From Eubacteriales bacterium (GTDB lineage: Bacteria; Bacillota; Clostridia; Peptostreptococcales; Anaerovoracaceae): DNA of 64,000 bases. The notes below the pieces were generated by a model. The model saw only the letters and a program-made list of their open reading frames with translations. It was not told where the DNA came from and searched no databases. Where the stretch lies: the NCBI GenBank assembly GCA_028704515.1, contig JAQWFH010000003.1, positions 1 to 64,000 of the forward strand, written 5' to 3'. Position numbers and translations under genes: made by a program. Each line of letters opens with the position of its first letter. Position 1 is the stretch's first letter. Positions 8,850 to 16,659 of the stretch are shown here, one piece after another.

Positions 8850-8901
8850 ATAAAAATAGAGAAAATCTCGCCTATATGGGCAAAGCCATTTATGCGAGAT
8901 T
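8850..8901 (-). terminator. Terminator of the Cys-rich protein gene
   Basis: On the minus strand AATCTCGC (8901-8894) pairs with GCGAGATT (8871-8864), with a small inner GGC/GCC stem, followed by TTTTCTCTATTTTT. Confidence 0.65.
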
Positions 8902-8940
8902 ATTTACTCATAGATTTTTATATATCTTTTATATATTGAT

Positions 8941-9129
8941 TTATTTTTCGTCGTGAGGGTCGCGGGAACCGCAGCTACAAGAATTTCCACCCGAACCGCA
9001 ATTACCTCGGCATCCAATGCAGCCACCCCTTTTCCCTGCCTTCCTTATAGAGCGTATCGCCAGGCCTACAATAACAAGAAGAACCGCGGAAATCGCTATC
9101 GTACCTAAATTTTCAATTATAAATTCCAT
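8941..9129 (-). CDS. FeoB-associated Cys-rich membrane protein
   Basis: Sixty-two residues: one N-terminal membrane segment (TIAISAVLLVIVGLAI), a basic stretch, then a Cys/Gly tail with GGCIGCRGNCGSGG and SCSCGS. This matches the small FeoB-associated Cys-rich family, which normally sits beside a ferrous iron transporter. No feoA or feoB lies in the window. The ATG at 9129 follows GAGGTG. A 16-bp palindrome in the promoter suggests metal control. Confidence 0.75.
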   Translation of the reverse strand: MEFIIENLGTIAISAVLLVIVGLAIRSIRKAGKRGGCIGCRGNCGSGGNSCSCGSRDPHDEK

Positions 9130-9205
9130 TCTTTTCACCTCATATTTAAACTACATAAGCTATTCAATACTATATACTAGCAACAGATAAATAATTCTCT
9201 TTTTT

Positions 9206-9234
9206 ATTATACCCATAAGTTAGCATATGCTAAC
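9206..9234 (-). promoter_or_regulatory. Palindromic operator and promoter of the Cys-rich protein gene
   Basis: GTTAGCATATGCTAAC at 9219-9234 is a perfect 16-bp palindrome. On the minus strand a TATAAT box lies at 9211-9206, placing the palindrome over the -35 region. TTAG...CTAA arms resemble operators of DtxR-type metal repressors; a DtxR/MntR-type gene is encoded at 21464-21838. The link between the two is inference. Confidence 0.6.
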
Positions 9235-9261
9235 ACTGTTTTCAATTATTTTCTGATAAAA

Positions 9262-9287
9262 TAATCGGGCTCTCGAAAGCCCGATTA
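9262..9287 (-). terminator. Terminator after the LTA-synthase-like gene
   Basis: A perfect 10-bp stem TAATCGGGCT (9262-9271) with AGCCCGATTA (9278-9287) and a 6-nt loop, seven bases after the stop. It is followed on the minus strand by a modest T-rich run. Confidence 0.75.
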
Positions 9288-9294
9288 TAGAAAT

Positions 9295-11280
9295 TTATTC
9301 TGTTGTCGACAATATATCGTTATTGCTGTTCCTGTCTACCTGGCTGACTTTCATCCTTTCGACATCCTCGGGATCGACCTTTTCAAGAAGCCCCAATATG
9401 TTTGCCCCCAGATAAATTGTCCTAAGGACTTCACCGTCCAGAGAGATTTTACTGCATTCGGTAAAATTTTCACCCTTTATATACAGCTTTTCACCAATCT
9501 GCACCATTTCATTTATCTTTATCTCATTTATACCCATTTTAATATCGACAGGCTTGAATAGATCTTTCTTGCCATATATATAACGTTCCCCGTATAACAT
9601 ATCGTACTGTAGCACTTTTAAATTGGAAAAATAATTATCATCCTTTAAATGATTTTGATGGAATTTTGTCATTGTACCTGCATCGATACCTATACGATTA
9701 AAAATTTCCGCTGTAAGCTGATAAGTTGCAATGTTCTCCCGGTCTTTCTTTTTCATCCCAAAATTATCCCACATTATATACTCTGTCTTATACACGCTTC
9801 CAGTATTCATTTCTTGCTCTGTCATTTCCAATGCAGGCAGATGATCGCCGTACATCACAAGCACAATCTTCTCATCGTACGCTTCCAGCTCATTTATGAG
9901 CTGCATTATGAATTTATCCATATCATACATCTGATTGACATAATATTCATATTCCCATTTAAGCGTTTGCGAAGGCGCAGACGTGACTTTGATTTCCGGA
10001 TTTTTGATAACCTCATCGACAGGGTACTTACCGTGCCCTTGTACCGAAATCGCATATATGTAGTCTGGTCCTTTTGACGAATCCAACGCTGCTGTAATTT
10101 GCTCCGTAATAACCCCGTCCTTAGCCCAATTAAGCGGCGTTTTGCTCACATTGCTCATGTATTCGAGAGAGGTGAATGTGTCAAATCCAAGATTTGCAAA
10201 CACTTCATTTCTGCCGTAAAATACCCCGCGGTGATTATGTATAGCATGCGTGGTGTAGCCTAAATCTTTAAGAATATATGGGTAGCTTTCGCATGTTTGC
10301 TTTTTTAATATAGACTTGTACGGATATTCTCCCGGCCCGAAGAATTTAACTGACATTCCGGAGATAGTTTCAAATTCAGTGTTCGCGGTCCCCGCTCCTA
10401 CCGACGGAACGGTTAAATATCCGGTTGAATATTTTTTCTGCAGCTGCTTCCAGTTAGGGGTCGCAGGCTCTGAAAGCTCGATGCTGTTTACAAGCTCCGG
10501 ATTTATAAATGATTCCAATTGAAGGAAAATAATATTGATATCATCTTTTCCGTTTTTATCGCCACTGAGCTCGGAATATCCGCTTTTAGACAATTCTCCC
10601 TTGTCAAATACATTCAAAACCTGTTCTTCGGAATATCCGGCAGGCTTCTTTATTCCTGTGTTGAGCCAAGTGTTTATAAAGCAATAAGGTACGCCGTAAT
10701 CTCTGTATGCATACGCAAGGTTTCCGAAAAAAGTATCGACGATTCCTGTTTTCACGACGAATCCCGTGGATCCTGCCAAAACAAAGACTACTGCCATAAA
10801 GGCCGCAAAACCTTTTTTGAAATCCACCTCTTTCTTTTTCGGTGCGAATAAGAATAGAGACGCAAGAATACCAAATAAAACTGTAAAAGCTACAATAATA
10901 AGGATTATCTCTTTTGTTGTAAAATAATTTGTAATAATTGTAATTCCGTCTGTCAGGTTGTCAATATCTTTGACGGTGAAGGGCGTCATTCTGTGTGATA
11001 ATATCACGCCGTTTGTAACGCCTATTGTAAGCCAGGCACTGCCTATCACTATATACGTAAAGATTCTTCTCTTGAAAAATATGACAATCGAAAGCGTCGC
11101 AAATATAATTATTGTATTGTAAATAAAGATCTCCGGTTGAAAAACCAGATACTTTAATCCGTTCAAAATCGATTGGCGCGCAAGTGATTCAATTACAAAA
11201 TCAATTGTCATTGCAAGCAAAAGGCTTATGGCAAACCAATTGTTAAGATACTTGCCGCAAAACTGCTTAAATTGTTTCAT
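9295..11280 (-). CDS. LTA synthase family phosphoglycerol transferase (sulfatase fold)
   Basis: Membrane enzyme of 661 aa. About five hydrophobic segments fill residues 1-185, followed by an extracellular alkaline-phosphatase/sulfatase-fold domain. NIIFLQLESF provides the metal-binding Glu, GAGTANTEFETISGM the expected Thr nucleophile, and HNHRGVFYGRNEVFANLGFD and VMYGDHLPALE the His/Asp ligands. Family members polymerise glycerol phosphate from phosphatidylglycerol or modify envelope polymers; the exact product is not decided. It follows ksgA by 24 bp and is probably in the same transcript, with a strong hairpin after it. Confidence 0.85.
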   Translation of the reverse strand: MKQFKQFCGKYLNNWFAISLLLAMTIDFVIESLARQSILNGLKYLVFQPEIFIYNTIIIFATLSIVIFFKRRIFTYIVIGSAWLTIGVTNGVILSHRMTPFTVKDIDNLTDGITIITNYFTTKEIILIIVAFTVLFGILASLFLFAPKKKEVDFKKGFAAFMAVVFVLAGSTGFVVKTGIVDTFFGNLAYAYRDYGVPYCFINTWLNTGIKKPAGYSEEQVLNVFDKGELSKSGYSELSGDKNGKDDINIIFLQLESFINPELVNSIELSEPATPNWKQLQKKYSTGYLTVPSVGAGTANTEFETISGMSVKFFGPGEYPYKSILKKQTCESYPYILKDLGYTTHAIHNHRGVFYGRNEVFANLGFDTFTSLEYMSNVSKTPLNWAKDGVITEQITAALDSSKGPDYIYAISVQGHGKYPVDEVIKNPEIKVTSAPSQTLKWEYEYYVNQMYDMDKFIMQLINELEAYDEKIVLVMYGDHLPALEMTEQEMNTGSVYKTEYIMWDNFGMKKKDRENIATYQLTAEIFNRIGIDAGTMTKFHQNHLKDDNYFSNLKVLQYDMLYGERYIYGKKDLFKPVDIKMGINEIKINEMVQIGEKLYIKGENFTECSKISLDGEVLRTIYLGANILGLLEKVDPEDVERMKVSQVDRNSNNDILSTTE

Positions 11281-11304
11281 TCTAACTTTTTCTCCTGTTC
11301 CCGT

Positions 11305-12192
11305 TTACCCCTGGTTTTTAGATTTTAAAATACTTGTCAATTGGTTGGCAATGAGCGCAAACTCCTCTATTGACAGCGTTTCTGCTCTCCTTATCGGATC
11401 GATTCCAACAGCTTCAAGGAGTCCCCTTGTCTCCTCTTTGTTCAATCCGCATATTCCTGTTAAGGAGTTAAGTAATGTTTTCCTGCGTTGCCCAAAGGAC
11501 GCCTTTATACATGCAAAAAACAAATCCTCGTCATCGAGGGATACCGGCTTCTTTTCCCTTATGTCAAGCCTAAGCACTGCAGAGTCAACCTTTGGCTCCG
11601 GTATAAAAACATGCCTGGAAACCTTTGCAACGTCTATAACCTCACAGTAATATTGGACTGCTGCCGAAATAGCGCCGTATATCTTCCCTCCGGGGGTTGC
11701 CTTTATTCTTTCTGCAACCTCCTTTTGCATCATTACTATGACAATGTCAGCCTTAACATTCTCTTCAAGGATCTTCATTATTATAGGCGTCGTTATATAA
11801 TAAGGTAAATTCCCTATTATCTTTACTCCTCTTATCGTTGGATCCTCTGCCTTCTTACGCTCTATTATTACATTTAAATCTGTTTTCAGTATATCGGCGT
11901 TAATGATTTCAACGTTATTATAAAGAGCAAGAGTTTCACTAAGGATGGGGATTAAATTCTTGTCTATTTCCAATGCCACAACATGGCCCGCCCTTTGCGC
12001 AGCCTCTGCGGTAAGCACTCCAATCCCCGGCCCTATTTCAATTACCATATCGTTTTCCGAAATATCGGCCGCCTCTATTATCTTATCTATAATATTTTTA
12101 TCTGTAAGGAAATTTTGTCCAAGGCTCTTTGAAAGCCTGAATTTATGCTTGTCCCTTATCTCATTTATCGTTGATCTTGCGTAGAGCTTCAT
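11305..12192 (-). CDS. rsmA: 16S rRNA (adenine1518-N6/adenine1519-N6) dimethyltransferase RsmA/KsgA
   Basis: Dimethylates two adjacent adenines in helix 45 of 16S rRNA with SAM; 295 aa. N-terminal KSLGQNFLTD, the SAM site IEIGPGIGVLT, the acidic ALEIDKN and the catalytic NLPYYITTPI are all present. The C-terminal helical domain has ASFGQRRKTLLNSL. The ATG at 12192 has AGGAG upstream and lies inside the 3' end of rnmV, so the pair is overlapping, as in other Firmicutes. Confidence 0.95.
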   Translation of the reverse strand: MKLYARSTINEIRDKHKFRLSKSLGQNFLTDKNIIDKIIEAADISENDMVIEIGPGIGVLTAEAAQRAGHVVALEIDKNLIPILSETLALYNNVEIINADILKTDLNVIIERKKAEDPTIRGVKIIGNLPYYITTPIIMKILEENVKADIVIVMMQKEVAERIKATPGGKIYGAISAAVQYYCEVIDVAKVSRHVFIPEPKVDSAVLRLDIREKKPVSLDDEDLFFACIKASFGQRRKTLLNSLTGICGLNKEETRGLLEAVGIDPIRRAETLSIEEFALIANQLTSILKSKNQG

Positions 12193-12712
12193 TATACTCC
12201 TCTCTAGTAATACCATATTTATTTAATTTCGTGAGAAATGCCGAGGCATTGCCATACCCTATCCCGAGAATTTCTCCGAGTGCGCTTCGCCTCTGCGAGG
12301 CGTTATTCTTATCAGTGAGCCCTCCTTCAACGAGATCTCTTTGAATAAATTCATTATAAACTTCTTCCTTTGTGCACCTTGCCTTTTCCAAGGCCTTTGA
12401 AATAGCTTCCGGAGAAGCATTTTCAATTCCTATATCTCCATTTCGCTCAGCCTCCTTGACGCTGAGGAAAGCTTCTTTTGCACCGGGAAATCTTGCCTTT
12501 ACTTTCTTCCTTATCTCATTGCCTGAAAAATCGGGGTCTGTAAATATTATAATTCCGCGCATATTTGCGGCGTTTTCAATCAGCTGCCAGGTTATTTTTT
12601 TGATACCAAAGCCATGTGTTTCTATAGTATCGGTGTTAACCGCTCTTTTTATAGCCGCCGTATCGTTGCGGCCCTCTACAATAATCACTTCTTTAATAGT
12701 TTTATTCTTCAT
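12161..12712 (-). CDS. rnmV: Ribonuclease M5
   Basis: Toprim-domain nuclease that matures 5S rRNA; 183 aa. The Toprim motifs are VEGRND (residues 13-18) and FTDPDFSGNEIR (about 56-67). The C-terminal domain, with VEGGLTDKNNASQRR, is typical of RNase M5. It overlaps the end of divIC by 11 bp and the start of rsmA by 32 bp, within a densely packed operon. Confidence 0.93.
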   Translation of the reverse strand: MKNKTIKEVIIVEGRNDTAAIKRAVNTDTIETHGFGIKKITWQLIENAANMRGIIIFTDPDFSGNEIRKKVKARFPGAKEAFLSVKEAERNGDIGIENASPEAISKALEKARCTKEEVYNEFIQRDLVEGGLTDKNNASQRRSALGEILGIGYGNASAFLTKLNKYGITREEYNEALRKINDK

Positions 12713-13199
12713 CTTTTATCTTTTCTTTTCCTTCGGTATCCTCTTCTAAATTAGTTTCCGAAAAAATATAAAGTACCTCCCCGGGCCTTACTAATCTTAG
12801 TTGCGTTCTTGCTTGCGCTTCTATATATTCGGGATTATTAACCTCCTCAAGCTGTTTCTCAAGCTTAATTTTCATCGCCGCAAGCTCTGCGTTTTGCTGT
12901 TGAATCTTCGCTCTCTCAGCTCTAAGCGATACTATGTTAATCAAAGAGGCACTTACAAGCACAACAACGCCGAGAAGAATGGCTATATATGCCCAACGCC
13001 TTCTTTTCTTTCTGATCTTTTTGCGCTGTGTAACATTGCCTTCCGGTTCATAAAATTTTTCCTCCTCAAGCAAACCAGCCGAATCACTGGAATCCTTCAA
13101 GCTCTTTCTTTTTGAACGTCTCTCTTTTCTTGCTTCCGATATGTTCACTACCTGCGAATTCTTCTTGAATTCGCGGCTTCTTCTTCTTTTCTTAAGCAC
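12702..13199 (-). CDS. divIC: Septum formation initiator, DivIC/FtsB family
   Basis: Small bitopic division protein. A strongly basic cytoplasmic region (KKRRRSREFKK, RRSKRKS, RKKIRKKRRRW) precedes one membrane segment (YIAILLGVVVLVSASLI), then an extracellular coiled coil with YIEAQARTQLRLVRPGEVLYIF, the conserved DivIC end. The GTG at 13199 is chosen because GAGGG lies seven bases upstream; an in-frame ATG at 13262 has no ribosome site and starts inside a duplicated segment. It acts in the divisome at mid-cell. It lies between yabQ and rnmV, the gene order of sporulating Firmicutes. Confidence 0.85.
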   Translation of the reverse strand: MLKKRRRSREFKKNSQVVNISEARKERRSKRKSLKDSSDSAGLLEEEKFYEPEGNVTQRKKIRKKRRRWAYIAILLGVVVLVSASLINIVSLRAERAKIQQQNAELAAMKIKLEKQLEEVNNPEYIEAQARTQLRLVRPGEVLYIFSETNLEEDTEGKEKIKDEE

Positions 13200-13230
13200 G
13201 GTGAGGCCCTCTTCCCTGCGTATAGGGATC

Positions 13231-13355
13231 AATTTTGTTACATTTGTGCGTTTATTTATCATCAGTGCAAGTCGTTGATGCGGCTTGCTTCACAACGATA
13301 CAATGAACGCATCCGAGACAAAATTTGTTAATTTTGTTACATTTGTGCGTTTATT
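13231..13355. repeat. 26-bp direct repeat spanning yabQ end and divIC upstream region
   Basis: Positions 13231-13256 and 13330-13355 are identical over 26 bp (AATTTTGTTACATTTG followed by TGCGTTTATT), with a period of 99 bp. One copy forms the yabQ stop region; the other is read in a different frame as the possible divIC N-terminus. It looks like a local duplication. Confidence 0.85.
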
Positions 13356-13678
13356 ATAACATAAAAGATTTTTTTCCACAACAAAACCCCTGCGACAAAG
13401 GATATAAACGCATGAAACGTAATTTTACCATAACAGCAGTAATAAAGAAAGGAAAATGCAGCAACGGCAACAGTGGTAAAAAATACAATTTCTCCTACCC
13501 ATTCCAAGGAAATATTGATTGCTTTTTTCACCTTTTCTTTTTTTTGGCTTTTATCTATTCGCATTTTAATCGATGTTATGAATGCATCATAAACATCTCT
13601 AATAATGCCGGCAAGAACACCTGCGGCAAGCATTATTATACACTCATATATCTGACTTTGTATCAGCTCTGTCAACAC
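13337..13678 (-). CDS. yabQ: Spore cortex biosynthesis protein YabQ
   Basis: Integral membrane protein of 113 aa with hydrophobic segments near residues 10-30, 60-80 and 90-108, and the family-typical start (LIQSQIYECIIMLAAGVLAGIIRDVYDAF). In Bacillus subtilis YabQ is made in the mother cell, localises to the outer forespore membrane and is needed for cortex formation. It starts with GTG one base after the yabP stop, so the two are coupled. Its presence points to a spore-forming lineage. Confidence 0.85.
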   Translation of the reverse strand: MLTELIQSQIYECIIMLAAGVLAGIIRDVYDAFITSIKMRIDKSQKKEKVKKAINISLEWVGEIVFFTTVAVAAFSFLYYCCYGKITFHAFISFVAGVLLWKKIFYVIINAQM

Positions 13679-13679
13679 G

Positions 13680-13940
13680 TTATCTCAAGAGACGCTTCCT
13701 AAAGCTCCCCTGCTCCTTATCTTTTTTATGAGTGTACACGACAGAGTTTATACTCCCGTTTACAGAAATTTTTCCCTCAGCCAAATCGAGCTTTTGAATG
13801 TTAAGCTTTTCGCCTTTTACCTCAAGATTACCCTGCGCCAAAACAATCATTATCTTTTCCTCATTAAAAGTTGAAACATCCTTTACTGCCGTAACTGTAA
13901 GTCTTTCCCTGTTATCAATGCTAAGAACATGATTATCCAT
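13680..13940 (-). CDS. yabP: Sporulation protein YabP
   Basis: Beta-rich 86-aa protein of the YabP/YqfC family with the typical LSIDNRERLTVTAVKDVSTFNEEKI opening and LAQGNLEVKGEKLNIQKLDL centre. It forms a pair with yabQ. The ATG at 13940 is preceded by AAAGGGGG and a run of T; this ribosome site lies in the right arm of a strong hairpin (13948-13988). A sigma-E-like promoter overlaps the left arm, which fits mother-cell expression. Confidence 0.88.
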   Translation of the reverse strand: MDNHVLSIDNRERLTVTAVKDVSTFNEEKIMIVLAQGNLEVKGEKLNIQKLDLAEGKISVNGSINSVVYTHKKDKEQGSFRKRLLR

Positions 13941-13947
13941 AAAAAAT

Positions 13948-13996
13948 CCCCCTTTCCACATATTGCATTATATGTGTTAAAAGGGGGGTATTATTC
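13948..13996 (-). promoter_or_regulatory. Terminator-like hairpin and sigma-E-like promoter before yabP
   Basis: On the minus strand CCCCCCTTTTAACACATAT pairs with ATATGTGGAAAGGGGG and is followed by ATTTTTT and the yabP ATG, so the yabP ribosome site is in the stem. Overlapping the left arm is GAATAAT (13996-13990), a 15-bp spacer and CATATAAT (13974-13967), close to the sigma-E consensus. A transcript from it would lack the left arm. Confidence 0.6.
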
Positions 13997-14007
13997 TTTA
14001 TTATTTG

Positions 14008-15843
14008 TTACTCTATATTTGGTGTTCCTCTACTCATCCTTGGCGCAACGGGCAGTATGATTGTCACTCTGGTGCCCTTGCCCTCCTTGCTGTCAAGCTC
14101 TATGCTTCCTCCATGGTTTTCCATAATTTGCTTTGATATGGAAAGACCGAGTCCCGTACCTCCCATATCTCTGGCTCTTGCCTTGTCTATACGGAAAAAT
14201 CGCTCAAATACCCTCGCAAGCTCGCTCTCCGGTATCCCTATACCGTTATCGGTAACAGTAATTCGGGCCTCTTTGCCGACAACAAAGGCGTCGATATCTA
14301 TTCTCCCGCCGTCTTGCGTGTATTTTATTGCGTTTGATATGATATTGAGAATTACCTGCTCTATTCTGTCCCTTTGCATTACAACATATATGAGCTTGTT
14401 TGCGTCAAAAAGGCAATTCACCTTCTGGTTCTTAGCTGCGGCAGTCAATTCAATATTTCTGATTACATTGGAAAGCAGGAGTATTATATTCCCTTCATTC
14501 ATGATTAAACTGTCCTGGTGGCTCTCCATTCTGAATAGCTGGAGCAGATCTTTGACAAGCCTGTTCATGCGATCTGTTTCCGCATCTATTATTTCGAGGA
14601 ATTGCTTTTCAATTTCCAAGTCGACCGAAACCGTGTCAAGGAGCGTTTCTGTATAGCTTTTGATTGTAGTCAGAGGGGTCTTCAATTCGTGAGAAACGTT
14701 AACCACAAAATCCATCTGCATTTTTTCCGACTTTATTCTCTGAGTTATATCCTGAATAATCATTATAACTCCTATTTCTATGCCGTTCTCATCCCTAAAT
14801 CTGTCAAATCTCATATCGTAGGTGTTGCCCCCGACTTCAAAAATTTCATTGTCGGCCCCCGCAATGCACCTCTCCTTCAGGTTTTCAAGGCCTAGATCCG
14901 GGTTGAAGGAAAGCATAAGCGAATCGTAATCCTCATTTCCTATTTGATCGCTAATAGGCTTCAATATCCTTATAGCCGCTTCATTGATATGAATTATTTT
15001 ACCGGAAAGATCGACTGCAAGCAGTCCGTCAGCCATATGCCTTAGCACTGTTTCAAGTTTATTTTTTTCTCCCGCAATCTGAGAAACGGCATCGTCGAGT
15101 CGCAGACGAAGGTGATTAAACATCTCTGCGAGGCGACCGATTTCATCGTCCGATTTTGCCTTTATCTCCTCTGAAAAGTCACCTGTCGACATCTTCTCGG
15201 CTCTTTCGGTCAAGTCATTTATTGGTTCGGTAATGCTCTTGGATATTAAATAACTTAAGAGGAAGGTGACGAACAAGCCTATCATCATGGCTCTCACCAA
15301 TATTTTCTTGGATTGATCCATGGCGTCCTGTGTTGAGCTCATATCCGCTCTTAGGTAAAGAATCCCATCAGTTTGTTTTTCTGCAGATTTTATAGGAAAC
15401 ACCATGCTCATCACAGGTATTTCACTACCCCCGGAAACAATGTGCCCCTGCGCTTGGCCGGTTTTCCCCGAAAGCGCGTAAAGCAGAAGCCCGTTGTCAA
15501 GGATACCCACAGCGCTCCTGCCCCTGTTTGCATTATTTGATGCGACGATTTGTAAATCTCCGTCTATTACAAAAATCTCTTGTGGAAGCGTTTTTGTCCA
15601 AGCCTCTACATTTGCCTGAATCTCTTCCTTGTTTTCTTGAAGCGGGAGCAACGTCGAAAGAGAAGTCATCAATGTTCCTTCTGTGACAGTCTTTTCCATA
15701 TTTGTACGCACAGAACTGACATAGTACTCTTCTAGTTGGTTGAGTAAAAAAACTCCGATAATCGTTGTTGCCAAAAAGACGAGCATACAATAAAGCAGTA
15801 TTATTTTCCACTGTATGCTTTGTCCCGCTTTTCTTATTTTCAT
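14008..15843 (-). CDS. walK: WalK-type sensor histidine kinase
   Basis: Membrane histidine kinase of 611 aa. A first membrane helix (about residues 13-32), an extracellular sensor domain of roughly 150 residues and a second helix (about 185-203) are followed by HAMP (KSITEPINDLTERAEKMSTGDF), PAS (LRHMADGLLAVDLSGKI), the phospho-acceptor box VSHELKTPLTTIKSY, and ATPase motifs NIISNAIKYT, DNGIGI and GGTGLGLSI. Architecture and origin-proximal position match WalK/YycG, which controls cell-wall turnover. It follows walR by 4 bp. The yycH, yycI and yycJ genes that follow in Bacillus are replaced here by yabP and yabQ. Confidence 0.85.
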   Translation of the reverse strand: MKIRKAGQSIQWKIILLYCMLVFLATTIIGVFLLNQLEEYYVSSVRTNMEKTVTEGTLMTSLSTLLPLQENKEEIQANVEAWTKTLPQEIFVIDGDLQIVASNNANRGRSAVGILDNGLLLYALSGKTGQAQGHIVSGGSEIPVMSMVFPIKSAEKQTDGILYLRADMSSTQDAMDQSKKILVRAMMIGLFVTFLLSYLISKSITEPINDLTERAEKMSTGDFSEEIKAKSDDEIGRLAEMFNHLRLRLDDAVSQIAGEKNKLETVLRHMADGLLAVDLSGKIIHINEAAIRILKPISDQIGNEDYDSLMLSFNPDLGLENLKERCIAGADNEIFEVGGNTYDMRFDRFRDENGIEIGVIMIIQDITQRIKSEKMQMDFVVNVSHELKTPLTTIKSYTETLLDTVSVDLEIEKQFLEIIDAETDRMNRLVKDLLQLFRMESHQDSLIMNEGNIILLLSNVIRNIELTAAAKNQKVNCLFDANKLIYVVMQRDRIEQVILNIISNAIKYTQDGGRIDIDAFVVGKEARITVTDNGIGIPESELARVFERFFRIDKARARDMGGTGLGLSISKQIMENHGGSIELDSKEGKGTRVTIILPVAPRMSRGTPNIE

Positions 15844-15847
15844 TGCG

Positions 15848-16546
15848 CTACGGCCTCCTGAAGTAATAACCTATTCCTCTTTTTGTCATGATGTACTTCG
15901 GATTGCTTGAGTCATCCTCAAGCTTTTCACGTAGCCTTCTTACCGTTACGTCTACCGTGCGGATATCTCCGTAATACTCATATCCCCAAACCTCTTCAAG
16001 GAGTTGCTCTCTTGAAAAAACCTTGTCCTCTCGCTCCGCAAGATACTTGAGCAATTCAAATTCTCTTAATGTGAGCTCCAGAGGCGTTTCATCCTTCCTG
16101 ACCTCATACCTATTCATATCTATTGCAAGATTGCCGAACTCTTGTATATTTGAAGGCTCACTTTTGGCCGTACTTATAAAATCAGCGCGCCTTATATTCG
16201 CTTTTATTCTAGCAATAAGCTCTCTCATCCCAAAAGGCTTCGTCATATAATCGTCCGCCCCTAGTTCAAGCCCGAGGACCTTATCTAATTCCTCCTCCTT
16301 GGCGGTAAGCATGATAATTGGAACCATGCTCTTCTCTCTTACCTTTTTACAGACGGCAAATCCGTCCATAATCGGAAGCATTACATCGAGAAGTATAAGA
16401 TCTGGCATTAATGACAGGGCCTTGTTCAATCCGTCCTGGCCATCATAAGCAGCAATAGCTTCAAAGCCTTCTTTTGTAAGATTAAATTTTATGATGTCGG
16501 ATATGGACTTTTCATCTTCTATTATAAGCACCCTTTTTGATTCCAT
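15848..16546 (-). CDS. walR: WalR-type response regulator (OmpR family)
   Basis: DNA-binding response regulator of 232 aa. The receiver domain shows the acidic pair IIEDEKS, the phospho-acceptor Asp in LILLDVMLPIMDG and the LTAKEEE and DDYMTKPF motifs; the C-terminal OmpR winged helix includes LTLREFELLKYL and TVDVTVRRLREKLE. The ATG at 16546 follows AAGGGG. It is first in the walRK transcript, with a near-consensus promoter in front, and is divergent from a subtilisin gene. Confidence 0.88.
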   Translation of the reverse strand: MESKRVLIIEDEKSISDIIKFNLTKEGFEAIAAYDGQDGLNKALSLMPDLILLDVMLPIMDGFAVCKKVREKSMVPIIMLTAKEEELDKVLGLELGADDYMTKPFGMRELIARIKANIRRADFISTAKSEPSNIQEFGNLAIDMNRYEVRKDETPLELTLREFELLKYLAEREDKVFSREQLLEEVWGYEYYGDIRTVDVTVRRLREKLEDDSSNPKYIMTKRGIGYYFRRP

Positions 16547-16577
16547 GATTTCAACCCCTTTTCCCATGATAAGTTAA

Positions 16578-16606
16578 ATTATATCAAAAAATATATGTAA
16601 AGTCAA
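16578..16606 (-). promoter_or_regulatory. walR promoter
   Basis: On the minus strand TTGACT (16606-16601), a 17-bp spacer and TATAAT (16583-16578), 32 bp before the walR start. Confidence 0.75.
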
Positions 16607-16659
16607 AATTATCATCCCCCGCATATTATGTATTACTATTATTTTGGAGGCCAAATTAT

